From Azorinus chamasolen (lineage: Eukaryota > Mollusca > Bivalvia > Cardiida > Solecurtidae), in assembly GCA_963576725.1 (NCBI GenBank), contig OY755246.1, positions 74,269,467 through 74,333,466 on the forward strand: a stretch of DNA of 64,000 nt, written 5' to 3'. The translations under genes and the position numbers were made by a program. The notes beneath the pieces were generated by a model, which was not told the DNA's origin, did not search any database, and was given only the letters and a program-made list of their open reading frames with translations. Below are positions 11,917 through 23,699 of this stretch, one piece after another (within the stretch, counting starts at the first letter, position 1; the number at the start of each line of letters is the position of its first letter).

Positions 11917-12587
11917 AAATCCCTGACAATTTGCACATCTACATATTGTGTCCTTGCTACATACACGGTTTTATGAAAATCTGTTCAACAGTTTGAGAGA
12001 AGTAATGTTGCACTTAAAAAATCAGCAGAACCCCACCCCCCCCCCCCTCCCCCAATACACAATATGGTAAAGTATCCAACAAGGGCCACAATTACCTTGG
12101 TGTGAATAGCAGGTTTCAGGACTGGAGAGCCTTGTATGAACTTTTAATCTAAAACATACAGTGCCCATTGAGATACATATGGCCTTGAAAGTAGTTGCAA
12201 GTAATAAGGTCCAGCAGGTTTGCATCAACTGCAACCTGCAGTTATCTTACTTGTAAAGGATAGTAATTTAGAGGTCTGAATTGTGTGAAGTTTCAATCCA
12301 ATACATGCATTGGCTGCTGCAATTGCATGCAAAACTTTAACCAAGTCAGAATGTGATACAAGGGCCACTATTTGCATATATAGCAACCCCAGTCCTCCTT
12401 ATTCTTCAAATGTTTGATCTAATCAAATAAAGTTATGGCCAGGACAAAATTTGACAAACACATGGACACAGTCACTCATGTCAAATGGAGTTATGCATAT
12501 ACACCAAACCTTCATTGTGACATCTATTTTTGGCTATCCACAACCAAGCTAAACAAAAACAATCAGTCAAACCCCCACAGTTCTCAC
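11917..12587. other. Intronic DNA with diverged repeat fragments
   Basis: Contains a C-run (about 12033-12055) and remnants of GGGCCAC-type units (12070, 12360). No gene is visible. Confidence 0.4.
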
Positions 12588-12727
12588 CTGTAAGCCCTGA
12601 ACCTGCTCTGAATTCTGACTGCAGCTTTCTCCCGTCTCTCTGTTTGTCTCCTCCTCTCTTCCTCCACTGCCAGCTTATGCTCTTTTTTTTGTCGCTCTGT
12701 CTCTGCCTGTAACACTGCCATCTTCTC
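12588..12727 (-). CDS. LRRIQ1: LRRIQ1 coding exon 8, contains first IQ motif
   Basis: 140 nt, phase 0 in, two nucleotides (AG) out. Acceptor TATTTTAG|GAG, donor CTTACAG|GTGAGA. It encodes EKMAVLQAETERQKKEHKLA, more charged helix, and then EKAAVRIQSRFRAYR. The last block fits the IQ consensus (IQxxxRxxxxR), a binding site for calmodulin or related light chains. In vertebrate LRRIQ1 an IQ motif (AAVKIQ...) follows an equivalent coiled coil, which is the second strong family signature in the window. Confidence 0.88.
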
Positions 12728-12879
12728 CTAAAATACAGTAAGAATAGGAACGCTACAATGCCATAAAACCAGGTTTTCAGTTTTACCACATCAACAGCCT
12801 ATAAATTTGGGAAAAGTGGCACTAGGCACAAAGGAAGAAATGAATGCAGTATGCATGAAGCCCTGGACATATGTATGCA

Positions 12880-13620
12880 TACTAAAATACAATCCCAAGC
12901 TAGGTCTTCATATAAGCTTGCTAAATACGAAGTTTGGTGAAAATCAGTCTATCCAACCTTAAGTTACTGACCGGGAACCATATTTCTATTTTTAGTAACA
13001 GTGTCCTTGACCTTGACCCAAAAATACAATCCCAAGCTAGGTCTTCATAAAAGCTTGCTAAATACAAAGTTTGGTGAAACTTAAATTATTGACTGGAAAA
13101 TGTTTTTCTATTTTTAGAAACAGTGATCCTGACCCAAGAACCTCGAAATACAATCCCAAGTTGGGTCTTCATGTAAGCTTGCTAAATACTATGTTTGGTC
13201 AAAATTGGTCTATCCAAACTTAAGTTATTGACCAAAAACCATTTTTCTATTTTTTGAAACAGTGACCTTGACCCAAAAACCACCAAATACAATTAGAAAC
13301 TAGGTCTTAATAAAAACTTGCTAAATAAAAAGTTTGGTCAAAATTGGTCATTCCAAACTTAAGTTATTGTTAGTAACAGTGACCTTGACCCAAGAGCACG
13401 GAAATACAATCCCAAGCTAGGTCTTCATGTAAGCTTGCTAAATACAAAGTTTGGTTAAAATTGGTTTATCCTAACTGAAGTTATTGACCAGAAATATTTT
13501 TTCTATTTTTAGAAACAGTGACCTTGACCTGAGAACCTCCAAATACAATTCCAAGCTAGATCTTCATATAAGCTACCTACATACCAAGTTTGGTCTAAAC
13601 TGGTCAATCTAAACTAATGC
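12880..13620. repeat. Tandem array of about 125-bp units, about six copies
   Basis: Units start near AATACAATCCCAAGCTAGGT and include AGTTTGGTGAAAATC and AACAGTGACCTTGACCC. It looks like the body of a Helentron-like element, but no terminal hairpin or GACG tract was found. It lies between LRRIQ1 exons 7 and 8. Confidence 0.65.
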
Positions 13621-13723
13621 TATCTGGGTGTTCTTCGGTTACTGCAGTGAGCCATATTCTAACAGGCTAAACCAATGTATACACTTTTGCAATTTTTAAA
13701 ATGTTGCTTTTTGACTCACTTAC

Positions 13724-13798
13724 CTCAAACTTAGTCATACTCTGTTTCAGTTCTTGCATCACTTTTTCTTCCTGTCTTTCAATATCTTTCAGGGCAGC
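13724..13798 (-). CDS. LRRIQ1: LRRIQ1 coding exon 7
   Basis: 75 nt, 25 codons, phase 0 at both ends. Acceptor TGTTCAAG|GCT, donor TTTGAG|GTAAGT. It encodes AALKDIERQEEKVMQELKQS then MTKFE, a continuation of the coiled coil. The exon is too short to stand out by length. It is supported by consensus splice sites, the open frame and perfect phase fit to exons 6 and 8. Confidence 0.82.
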
Positions 13799-14277
13799 CT
13801 TGAACATAAGACAATTAAAGATGATGTATACAAATAATGTACAACTCTAAGGGATGAGAATAAAGCAATAATCTGAAGAGACATTTCCCAAATAATTAAT
13901 TTTATTGCAAAATTGTATACACTAAGTGTAAAGGTATTACTGGCAATCTGAAATAAATTACATACATTAATCCTTTACTCGATAAATATTCATAAAAGAC
14001 TAGATTCAACAATTACCAACAGAATTTAGTTCTTTATTGTCTTTGCAAACAGAAGAGAATCAGATGTGTAACATGTGTATGCAATCAGAAGAGCCCAGCC
14101 AGGCAGCTTCAGGTCATGGTATGGGTAACTACTGCATATCAACAGCAGAAGCTCGGTACAGTTTTTTATATCAACATATCTATGAGAGTGACATCTTATA
14201 TATATCTTTCTTTTATAAAAGTTACCTTGGACAAACCGCTCTGAAATCAAAATTAATACCAGTTCACTCTTATTAGC

Positions 14278-14505
14278 CCAAACCCTTTACTTGATGGAGA
14301 CATAGTTTTATCCATTTGCAAACAATGCATACCCAGATTGGACAGGTTCTGTTCTGTTTGCCTATGGAGTAATACAAATCTGATATTACAGATGCTGCCA
14401 CAGCCAAACATGTCTTTGTTCATGTCATTTACTAAATGCATCTATTCATATTTATAAAGTCATTATTTCTTACATGAATATTCATTAGGTAAAGGCTTAA
14501 TGGAC
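14278..14505. mobile_element. Degenerate palindromic MITE copy
   Basis: Starts AACCCTTTACTTG and ends ATTCATTAGGTAAAGGCTTAA. The inside shares TCATTATTTCTTACATGAAT with copies near 26740 and 27950. The central palindrome is eroded. From 13801 to 14277 no feature was seen. Confidence 0.5.
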
Positions 14506-14786
14506 AGCATATTGAAGGACACTTGAAGGATAAAAGTATCTCAACACTTGTACATGTATCACAAATTGGGGTTTTGACACTGGCCCTGGATATGTGAGTG
14601 AAAACGTTCTGAACAGCAATATGAACTCATTCAAGCTCTCATGCATATTTGATACATACAGGAATAATACACTATAAATGATACAAGAATGTACAGTAAA
14701 TCAGCTAATTTTGAAGTAAATGGAAAAGTAGTAAAGTCAAGCAGGCAAAGCCACATGCAAGACGCAACCACCACCAAAACACCGAT

Positions 14787-14838
14787 AGACAGCATGACAC
14801 ACACACACACACACAACCACACACCCAAACGCACACAC
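14787..14838. repeat. CA-rich microsatellite
   Basis: An ACACAC run followed by interrupted CACACAC/CAAACGC blocks. It makes a long chance open frame on the minus strand, which is not regarded as a gene. Confidence 0.8.
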
Positions 14839-15133
14839 ACGAAATGAACACAGAAAACACCAAAAGACACACAAGAACCAGAGACAAACGTTCCACACAT
14901 GAACAAATCACAAGCACAAAGACGCAACCCTACTTTCACCAAAACACATCATTAGGAATTGCATAAATTTTAGTGCCACTACCTTTTTGTACCAATATTC
15001 TTTGAAAAGTTGCTACTTTTTAATTTTGCATGTAGTAGCAAAGCACAAAAAAAAATGCACAATAGCTGAACCTGCATCAGAGTAGACCCAGATCAGATGG
15101 CTCCTGTAGGAGGTGTCTGACCAGGGTTTCACC

Positions 15134-15388
15134 TGAAAGCTTCCTCTCATATAAACGTGTTTTCACACAGTCATTTTCAAAAAGAGTAGACCCAGATCAG
15201 ACGGCTCCTATAGGAGCCATCTGATCAGAGTCTGCTCTGTTTGCTGATGGAATTTGATCGATATGTTTCTTTACTTTCTATAATAGCTACAATGTTTAAT
15301 CTTCCATATTTCATTATAACTATTTTGGCCATGAATATTCAGTAGGTATTGAAATTTGAAATAAACAAAGAACAGGGAAAGGGTTAAT
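15134..15388. mobile_element. TTAA MITE with near-perfect 34-bp central palindrome
   Basis: The core GATCAGACGGCTCC-TATA-GGAGCCATCTGATC, flanked by AGTAGACCC and AGAGTCTGCTCTGTTTGC, ends at GGGAAAGGGTTAA (15376-15388). A second eroded core lies just left, at 15080-15130, so two copies may be juxtaposed. Confidence 0.65.
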
Positions 15389-16239
15389 GCTGTCACTATT
15401 TTTTTGAGTAATGGTTTAAAAAAAAGGCAGATGTTAACAGAGAATGCCTTTAATGTTATAAAAAAGCCTAAATTTTCTGTTTGACATAGACATTGACATT
15501 ATGGGGAGGGAAGCGTTGTTGAGAGGTAATGTTAATGGAGGGAGCACTGTATTGGAATTCTTTATGAGAGTTTTGTATCAGTCCAACTGTTGTTTGTTTT
15601 CAAAGATAAACCATGATATCTGATACCCGTAAACCAGGTTTAAGTTCCCCAGTAGCTTATTTTGGTTACTGAACGTTCCAAGGCGGTACTCCTGCTTTCA
15701 GCCTATGGTCAATTTTGTTGTTAAATATGCTAAATGTATAATGTGCATCCTGTTATGTTTTGTCTTGTGGCTATACCGTTTCTTGTTTGATGGTGTTTGA
15801 TGCTGTGTCATTTCGTGTGTGGCTCTCCCTGTTTGGCTATTTTTCCATAATTAATCCCATGAGCCTTTCTTGGCCAGTTTGTTTGGAGTCTGCTATCACC
15901 TAATGCTGCCCATTGAACTTGATCACAGTTTCTTAAACACTGCTACTATAAATTGTACACTCTTGCTTATACATAATGTCACAATTTTCCACTGGCTGGC
16001 CAATTGTGATTCCGGAATTCGTTTAATAGATGAAGTAAAATATAGAGACTGTCCAACTTAATATGTATATATATATATACAATGCAACTATAGATTTAAC
16101 ACTATTATACTATCCTAAACTCAGACTCACTAAATGTCCTGCCACACAGGCCGCTAATTAATGTCAAACCATTAAGGTTACCTACGCCACCTAGGCAATG
16201 TCTAGCCACTAAGGCAAAACTGTCCACTAAGGAAAACTT
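15389..16239. other. Intronic DNA, nothing recognised
   Basis: Contains a short TATATATA run near 16065. No splice-bounded frame fits either gene. Confidence 0.4.
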
Positions 16240-16662
16240 GACACCACCAGGGCGGGACCAATTTTGACTCCAGGGGCATAATTTATATAACTTTTGTAGA
16301 GGACCTATAGGTGATGCTATGTGCCAAAGATGAAAGCTGAGAACCCTGTAGATTCAGAGGAGAAGATTTTTAAAGGTTCAAACCCACGACGCACGACGCA
16401 CATCAAGCAATCACAAAAGCTCACCCTGTGCACTTTGTGCTCTGGGGAGCTATAAAACTGATAAGCCCTTGGGCGGTGCCATTTTTGGTCCGGGAGTCAT
16501 AATTTGAACAATATTTTGTTCCCCCTTGCCACTGATACTCCTGACAAAGTTTGGTTAAAATCGGGTCAGAGGTTTCAGAGGAGATTTGAAAATGTGGCCG
16601 GGCGCCGGACACATCATGGTCACAATAGCTCATCCTGAGCCTTCGGCTCAGGTGAGCTAAAA
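16240..16662 (+). mobile_element. Two adjoining 3' ends of Helentron-like elements
   Basis: The first ends with GCTCACCCTGTGCACTTTGT...GGGGAGC near 16420-16450. The second body (ACTGATAAGCCCTTGGGCGG) follows at once and ends with CCTGAGCC-TTC-GGCTCAGG and TGAGCTAA (16634-16660). Both lack 5' ends. Confidence 0.65.
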
Positions 16663-16679
16663 ATGTTACAAAAAAAATA

Positions 16680-17067
16680 AATAAATAAACCTTGACCTTG
16701 GTTGGGCAAAGCCTGCCTCATCAATATCAATGCACATGTAAAGTTTCATGAAGATCGGATATACAGAACTAAAGTTATCGTGTGGAAACGGAAAAATGTT
16801 ACAGAAAAGTGACCTTGACCTTGGTCAGACAAAACCCATATTCAATAGGATTCCTGCTCTAACTGACATCAATACACATGTGAAGTTTCATGAAGATCAG
16901 ACATACAAAACTAAAATTATTGTCCGGAAACAAAAAATCTACTGAAAAACAATCTTTTTTTAGAAAAACTGACCTTGACCTTGGTTATCATACGGAAACA
17001 AATTGAAATGCCCGACCGCCCACCGTAGGGTTTTACATAATATGTTCAATCTGAAGACAGGCATATA
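16680..17067 (+). mobile_element. Helentron-like element, 5' truncated
   Basis: Three units with GACCTTGACCTTGGT and AAAGTTATCG shared with 8621-9005. It ends in a degenerate CAATCTGAAGACAGGCATATAA. The next element starts on the terminal A residues. Confidence 0.6.
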
Positions 17068-17324
17068 AACAAGAGCTGTCACAGGACAGCGCGCTCATTT
17101 ATTCTCAGAAATGTAAAAATGCTTGATAGTGGACTAAAATAGTGTCCAATGATACTAGAAGCAAGTAATCATAGTCTCAGTAAGAATTCTTTAATAGTAT
17201 TCAGGATGTAGGATCTCTTTGAACTCTTTAATGAAAGAGAAAAACTTAAGAAAACAAGAGGGCCATGATGGCCCTAAATCGCTCACCTGGTTACTATAGA
17301 CTTATGCATACACTGTATTTCTGT

Positions 17325-19212
17325 AACAAGAGTACCGCATACGGTACATAATACGCCCACTTGCAAATGTTCTCCGATTCAACATGCCTCATAAGTGTTG
17401 ACATTTTCTAATCTGTGCTTCAGATCTTGATTTCCATATTAAGGTGATACTATTTTTTAAAAAAATTGAAGTAAATATCATTTCAAATGAAAAGTTATGG
17501 CCATCCTCATATTTGCATAGATTTGCATTATTTTTTTAAGTGCAAGGGCCATAACTCCGAAACAACAAATCAAATGATCCTCAGAATCGACTTAGCTTCA
17601 TGTCTTGATGCATTAAACATGTGAATGAAGTTTCATTAATATCTGTCAAACAGTTTAGAAATCAGCGGACAAACTATATGCATATATTTGCATTATTTTT
17701 AAGTAAAAGGGCCATAACTCCGAAACGACAAATCAAATGAACCTCAAAATCTACTCAGCTTCAGATCTTGATGCATTAAACATTTTTGTGAAGTTTTATT
17801 AATATCTCTCAGATAGTTTTCCCAGAAAACAGCGGACAAACTATTTGCATATTTTTTAGGACAAGGGCCATAACTCTGAAATGAAAAATCAAATGATCCT
17901 CAGAATCAACTCAGCTTCAGGTCTTGATGCATTTAACATTTTTGTGAAGTTTTATTAATATCTCTCAAATAATTTTCCCAGAAAACAGCAGACAAACTAT
18001 TTGCATGTATTTGCATTATTTTTGAAGGATAAGGGCCATAACTCTGAAAAGAAAAATCAAATGATCCTCAGAATCAATTCAGTTTCAGATCTTGATGCAT
18101 TAAACATTTTTGTGAAGTTTCATTAATATCTCTCAAATAGTTTTCCCAGAAAACAGCAGACAAACTATTTGCATGTATTTGCATTATTTTTAAGGACAAG
18201 GGCCATAACTCTGAAAAGAAAAATCAAATGATCCTCAGAATCAATTCAGTTTCAGATCTTGATGCATTAAACATTTGTGTGAAGTTTCATTAATATCTCT
18301 CAAATAGTTTTTCCAGAAAACAGCAGACAAGCTGTTTGCATATTTTTTAAGGACAAGGGCCATAACTCTGAAATGAAAAATCCAATGAACCTCAGAATCA
18401 TCTCAGCTTCAGATCTTGATGCATTAAACATTTGTGTGAAGTTTCATTAATATCTGTCAAATAGTTTTCCCAGAAAACAGCGGACAAACTATTTGCATTA
18501 TTTTTAAGTAAAAGGGCCATAACTCCGAAACGACAAATCAAATGAATCTCAGAATCGACTCACCTTCAGATCTTAATGCATTAAACATTTGTGTAAGGTT
18601 TCATTAATATCTGTCAAATAGTTTTCCCAGAAAACAGCGGACAAACGATTTGCATTTTTTTAAAACAAGGGCCACAACTCTGAAATGAAAAATCAAATGA
18701 ACCTCAGAATCAACTCAGCTTCAGATCTTGATGCATTTAACATTTGTGTGAAGTTTCATTAATATCTGTCAAATAGTTTTCCCAGAAAACAGCGGACAAA
18801 CTATTTGCATGTATTTGCACTATTTTTAAGTAAAAGGGCCATAACTCCGAAACGACAAATCAAATGAACCTCAGAACCGACTCAGCTTCAGATCTTGATG
18901 TATTAAACATTTGTGTGAAGTTTCATTAATATCTTTTAAATAGTTTTCCCAGAAAACAGCGGACAAACTATTTGCATTTTTTTAAAACAAGGGCCATAAC
19001 TCTGAAATGAAAAATCAAATGAACCTCAGAATCAACTCAGCTTCAGATCTTGATGCATTAAACATTTGTGTGAAGTTTTATTAATATCTGTCAAATAGTT
19101 TTCCCAGAAAACAGCGGACAAACAAAATGTTGACGGACGAACGAACGAACGAACGGACGGACGGACAGGGCCACGACAATATACGACCACCTTTATTAGG
19201 TGGGCGTATAAA
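17325..19212 (+). mobile_element. Inner, intact Helentron-like element
   Basis: 5' AACAAGAG, hairpin TACCG-CATA-CGGTA (17333-17346), subterminal ATACGCCCAC (17351-17360). About eleven roughly 155-bp units (GGGCCATAACTCCGAAACGA...) follow, then GACGGACGAACGAACGAACG. The 3' hairpin CCACCT-TTATT-AGGTGG (19187-19203) continues GCGTATAA. GTGGGCGTAT is the exact inverse of the 5' motif. This is the youngest level of the nest. Confidence 0.87.
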
Positions 19213-19539
19213 AATAAGTCAGTTTCAGATTGGGGCCAATATAAAACCAAGGGCCATAATTTTAGGCCTGGAGGTTATAAAATTTGAACAATCTTCATAA
19301 AGGACCATTAGGTGATGCTTCATATGAATTTCAAAGGTCTGGGCCTTACAATTTCACAGAAGGAGATTTTTTAAGATTTTCCTATGAAAAACTGATAAGC
19401 CCGGGTGGGCCATTTTGGTCCTGGGTCATGTGAAAACATAATTTGAACAATCTTGGTAGAAAACCATTGGATATACTACATACCAAATTTCAAAGGTTTA
19501 GGCCTTACAGTTTCGGAGAAGATTTTTAATGACTAGGGT

Positions 19540-19960
19540 GAGTAGTGTTGCACTTTTAATTACTACTCATGAACAGACTCAATAAAACTGAGTCTGCAAT
19601 TTTCTCTTTTTGCATTTCTACTTTTGCTTTTGAAGGATCAACCATTTTCAGAATATATGTACTTCACAACAGCAGGTGTTAAGTGCTTGTGTGGAGGCCG
19701 TAAAAAGTCGCCCCGTACTTCATTCTCAGTGTTGTTATATTTTCTGGTCCTTCAGGATCATTAGTTTTCATGTTATTAGTTTTGAAAATTGAATACTGCT
19801 TAAGCCGGTGCTAGGGGGCGTGAGTAGTGTTGCACTTTTAATTACTATTCATGAACAGACTCGATAACACCGAGTCTGCAATTTTCTCATTTTGCATTTC
19901 TACTTTTGCTTTCGAAGGATCAACCATTTTCAGAATATATTACCTATAAAAAACTGATAA
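19540..19960. repeat. Two direct copies of a foldback repeat
   Basis: GTGAGTAGTGTTGCACTTTT at about 19540 and 19820, each followed by ATGAACAGACTC..GAGTCTG and a TTTGAAGGATCAACCATTTT block. The inverse orientation occurs at 31108-31310. It sits inside the middle element of the nest. Confidence 0.6.
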
Positions 19961-21284
19961 GTCACGGGACGGGGCCACTTTTGGCCATGGGGTCACAATT
20001 TGAACAATTTCGGTAGAAAATCATTAGATGATGCTACATACCAAATATCAAAGGTCTAGGTCTTACAAATTCAGAGTATAATTTTTTTTTTAAGATTTTA
20101 AAAAAAACCAACACCTTATAAGCCCCGGGGCTGGGATTCATGATTTGAACAAACTTGGTAGAGGTCCATTAGGTGATGCTTCATACCAAATATCTAAGCT
20201 CTAGGGTGTGTGGTTTCAGAGAAGATGATTTTTAAAGGTTTTCCTATATAAGTCTATGTAAAACTGATAAGCCCTGGGGCGGGCCCATTTTTAATCTGGG
20301 AGTAATCATTTGAACAATCTTTGTAGAGGGCCTTTAGATCATGCTACATACAAAATATCAAAGATCAAGGCCTAACGGTTTCAGAGAAGAAGGTTTTTAA
20401 AGATTTTCCTATGAAAAACTGATATGCCCCGGGGCTGGGCCATTTTTGGTCTGGGGGTCATAATTTGAACACTCTTAGTAGAGCACCATTAAATAATGCT
20501 ACATACCAAATATCAAAGGTCTAGGCCTTACGGACGCCGGACACAGGGTGATCACAAAAGCTCACCTTGGCACTTCGTGCCAGGTGAGCTAAAAAGGGCA
20601 ATAATTTCTGTTAAAATGCTTGACAGAGTAATGTACTCTTGCCTACAGATGAAGCATGTGATGGTGAACAAGTGTTCCAAGTTTCAAAGTTTTATCTCAA
20701 AGGGTTATGTAAACATGTGGACTTTACCAAAAACCTTAACCAAAAATTCTAAGTTAAAAGGGCCATAACTCTGTCAACATGCTTGACAGAGTTATGTACT
20801 CTTGCCTACATATGAAGCTTGTGGTGGTGAACAGGGCTAGTGTGTCAAGTTTCAAAGCTTTATCTCAAAGGGTTATGTAAATAAGTGGACATTAACAAAA
20901 ACCTTAACCAAAAGTTCTAAGTTAAGAAGGGCCATAATTCTGTCAAAATGCTTGACAGAGTTATGTAATCTTGCCTACAGATGAAGATTGTGGTGGTGAA
21001 CAGGTGTTCCAAGTCTCAAAGCTTTATTCAAAAGGTTAGAGGTGAAAAGTGTACTTTAACAAAAACCTTAACCGAAAATTCTAAGTTAAAAAGGGCCATA
21101 ATTCTGTCAAAATGCTTGACAGATTCATGTACTCTTGCCTACAGATGAAGCTTGTAGTGGTGAACAAGTGTTCCAAGTTTCAAAGCTTTATTCAAAAGGT
21201 TAAAGGTAAAAAGTGGACTTTAACAAAAACCTTAACCAAGGTGTGACGCTGACGCCTTTGCCGACGCTGGGGCGAGTAGGATAG

Positions 21285-21524
21285 TGAGTGAGTGAGTGAG
21301 TTGGGTTTAATGTCCGACCAACAGTATTTCAGTTATTTGCAGACAGCACCTGTTTGAGACAAGTTATAGTCCTGCCTCACTGGAATGACCCTGCCGCGGC
21401 ACATGGCAAGGGCACCCCACCCAGTTAGATTATCCTGAGACCGGGCCGACCAGTCCTAGAACTACCCTTTTAATGTCGAGCGTAGACAAGGGAGCTACTA
21501 GTACCAACTTTTAACGACTTTAAC
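21285..21524 (+). mobile_element. SINE-like insertion with 11-bp target duplication
   Basis: A 240-bp insert beginning TGAGTGAGTGAGTGAGTTGG and ending AACGACTTTAAC. It is flanked on both sides by the identical GAGTAGGATAG (21274-21284 and 21525-21535). It splits the tail of the outer nested element. A partial inverse relative with the same GTGAGTGAG start lies at about 45120-45215. No tRNA-like promoter was verified. Confidence 0.7.
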
Positions 21525-21682
21525 GAGTAGGATAGCTCCACTATTCTTCGAATAGTCGAGCTTAAAAGGCATCAGTTTTTTAATGTTACAAAGGTTTGCT
21601 GGAAAGGTCTGCCAGGTTTTGAGGATGCACAATTTATATTCGTTTTTAAATATTGTAGGCATTCACTGCAAAGATCAGTATA

Positions 21683-22807
21683 CAGTCCACTCTCGAATTT
21701 CTCGTTGACACGAAGTTTTTGTAAAGTCCCAACTTTTCTTCCTATATATTCTATATAAATTTAGGTTTTTAAGACGAGTTCGAACTGATCACGTTTTCGT
21801 TAAGTCGAAGTCATTTTCCGTCCCCAAAGTGTTTGTTTGCATGTAATTATCGGTGTTTGTATCGAAGTCGCACCTCTCAGTCTGATTGAATTCGAGGTGT
21901 GAATTGGACCTTTTGATCCGACCCTGGCAAAGTACGCCAGGTGATCGCGACACACGTAATTACAGTGTTTTGTGGGTAAACAATCACTGATGTCAGATAA
22001 TTATTCGAACTGTGGAACAATGCCACATTGAGTGAACGTTATTTAGTAAAATGACACCTTACCGTTCATTCGTCCTAAGTGTCAATCATGACTACTGTAG
22101 TAAGAAAGATAACTCTCAAGCGTCCTGGCTTCCGGACGATTTTGTAGAGATTGGATAAAATGTAAGACCTGTTCCTTATTTTATTACCAATACATGCAGT
22201 TCAACATTGAATTTAATTTGTCACTTGAGTAATAGCGAAACAGCTTACGGCGAAACATGTAAAATGGTGACTACATTTTGAAACGTCTGGTTTCCCGAAT
22301 AAGGTTGTTCTCTTAGATGTACCGGAAGTACACGAATTGGCAACCAGCTAGTTCATGTGTGATTGCGTATTTCCGGTGCCCGTTTAGGAAAAGGGATTTC
22401 CCATAGAAATGGCGTAAACAAACGATGCGCTTTAAAAATCGCCAAACCAACGGTGATTAATTCAATGATAAAGGCAAAAGGGATCTGAAAATTGGATAGG
22501 GTCTTGTAAATTACGGCATAGTGTCATTAATGGATGGTAGGAAAGACAGAATTTTGTTCTCGCAGTAATGGATCAACACGCACTTGTACAATTTTATTTA
22601 CACAGAGTGCGATTCTTTTACACAATGTGAAGACTAAACTGTACAAGCACATTAGTATGCTTGTAATATGGCAGCTTGTTTAAGGTGAACGTAATGGAAG
22701 AAACTGGATTTTTTTTTAAAAAATGGCTTGTGATTTTTGAGTCGAACTCTCGATGAGTCGAAGTTTTTAACGGGTCCCTACGAACTCGAGATAACGAGAG
22801 TCGACTG
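21683..22807. mobile_element. Non-autonomous pogo/Tigger-like element
   Basis: Bounded by TA on both sides (21681-21682, 22808-22809). The left end CAGTCCACTCTCGAATTTCT and the right end (inverse) CAGTCGACTCTCGTTATCTC are related terminal inverted repeats of the type found in pogo/Tigger elements (Tc1/mariner superfamily). Inside are further CGAAGT/TCGAACT motifs. No transposase frame longer than about 60 codons was seen, so it is presumably mobilised in trans or dead. Confidence 0.7.
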
Positions 22808-22935
22808 TACATATATATAACATATATCAATACTTTTTGTTCAGTCCAAGGTGGTTTCTTTTTTAAAAAGTGACACCCTAATAAGACACTCAATTGGTAT
22901 ACATGGCCAGTTTGAATGCTGATCACTTGTTTTAC

Positions 22936-23052
22936 CTGTCTCTGCACAGCTATGCTCTGCTCCTCTTTCTCTATCTCCTGTCGCTTCCACAATCTCTCCT
23001 CCTCAAGGCGACGCTGCTGGACCTCCTCTACATCTCTTCTGTATGCCTCATC
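22936..23052 (-). CDS. LRRIQ1: LRRIQ1 coding exon 6
   Basis: 117 nt, exactly 39 codons, phase 0 at both ends. Acceptor AACCACAG|GAT, donor AGACAG|GTAAAA. It encodes a charged helix, DEAYRRDVEEVQQRRLEEER then LWKRQEIEKEEQSIAVQRQ, continuous with exons 5 and 7 as a single coiled coil. It lies only 128 bp from the end of the pogo-like element (21683-22807). The sequence alone would fit many coiled-coil proteins; linkage and phase make it LRRIQ1. Confidence 0.85.
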
Positions 23053-23699
23053 CTGTGGTTTTAACAAAATGAACTGGCACTGTAAGCTAAAGGCTAACAA
23101 CCCCCCCCCATCCCCCCACAGGCTCATTATTTGTATACTATGAAAAGGTTGGAAAGGGTCAATAACTCGTGTTATATGTGGGTGCATGTGAGGGTTTTGT
23201 AATTCTATATTACTTTGTTATGTATCAATTACAAAACAGAAATTTTGAAATACAAAATTATTTTTTGAGATACGTTCGTCATTCTATGTACTGTTAAAGC
23301 TATACAAGATATAAATGTGTATAAAGTCCGGCAGACCCTGCGTAGGAAACCTATACAGTTGGATGGAGAGAAGGTGGTCACAGAACGCATTGTGGAGTTT
23401 GGGGAACAAGTAGAGGCACACAGTACTTCTTGATCATCCACTGCAACCGGCGCAACTCCAGACATTTCGATCTAGTCTTGCCATTGGATTAAGGCAGTCC
23501 TGAACGAGAGAGTGAAGCCGATGGTGCTCAACTCTTCCTGACTTTAAACAAACTCATCACACAGGTCACTAGTCATCCTTCATCCCATCATTTCAAGTCA
23601 TATTGTGACAGGCACATGGCAAAGTGACAGGTGTGCAACACTGGCAATCGTAGCTGTAAACCTGCACAAAGTGACACAGTTTCCAATACACCTTTAGTG

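Larger units (their letters stand above)
17253..20592 (+). mobile_element. Middle Helentron-like element of the nest
   Basis: 5' AAACAAGAG, hairpin GGGCC-ATGAT-GGCCC (17260-17274), subterminal GCTCACCTGG (17281-17290). It is interrupted at 17324 and resumes at 19213 with AAAACTGATAAGCC-type units. The 3' hairpin GCTCACCTTGGCAC-TTC-GTGCCAGGTGAGC (20560-20589) is followed by TAA. The termini pair as in the other copies. Confidence 0.75.
17068..21565 (+). mobile_element. Outer Helentron-like element of a three-level nest
   Basis: 5' AACAAGAG, hairpin GCTGTC-ACAG-GACAGC (17075-17090), subterminal GCGCTCATTTATTC. After 185 bp it is interrupted. Its body (GGCAATAATTTCTG, GTTATGTAAA units) resumes at 20593 and runs to GACGCTGACGCC. 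The 3' hairpin CTATTC-TTC-GAATAG (21541-21555) is followed by TCGAGCTTAA. A SINE-like insertion interrupts the tail. Confidence 0.65.

Noticed and set aside
14631..14942. Cysteine/valine-rich minus-strand frames of 103 and 70 codons.
   Set aside because: Produced by the CA microsatellite; no splice sites or homology.
22618..23187. 189-codon minus-strand frame.
   Set aside because: Only its middle (22936-23052) is a real exon, LRRIQ1 exon 6; the rest is intron and pogo-like element read-through.
23290..23480. Plus-strand peptide VRQTLRRKPIQLDGEKVVTERI upstream of the RTE-like copy.
   Set aside because: It could be part of the retroposon 5' region or another dead element, but I do not recognise it and it stops soon after.
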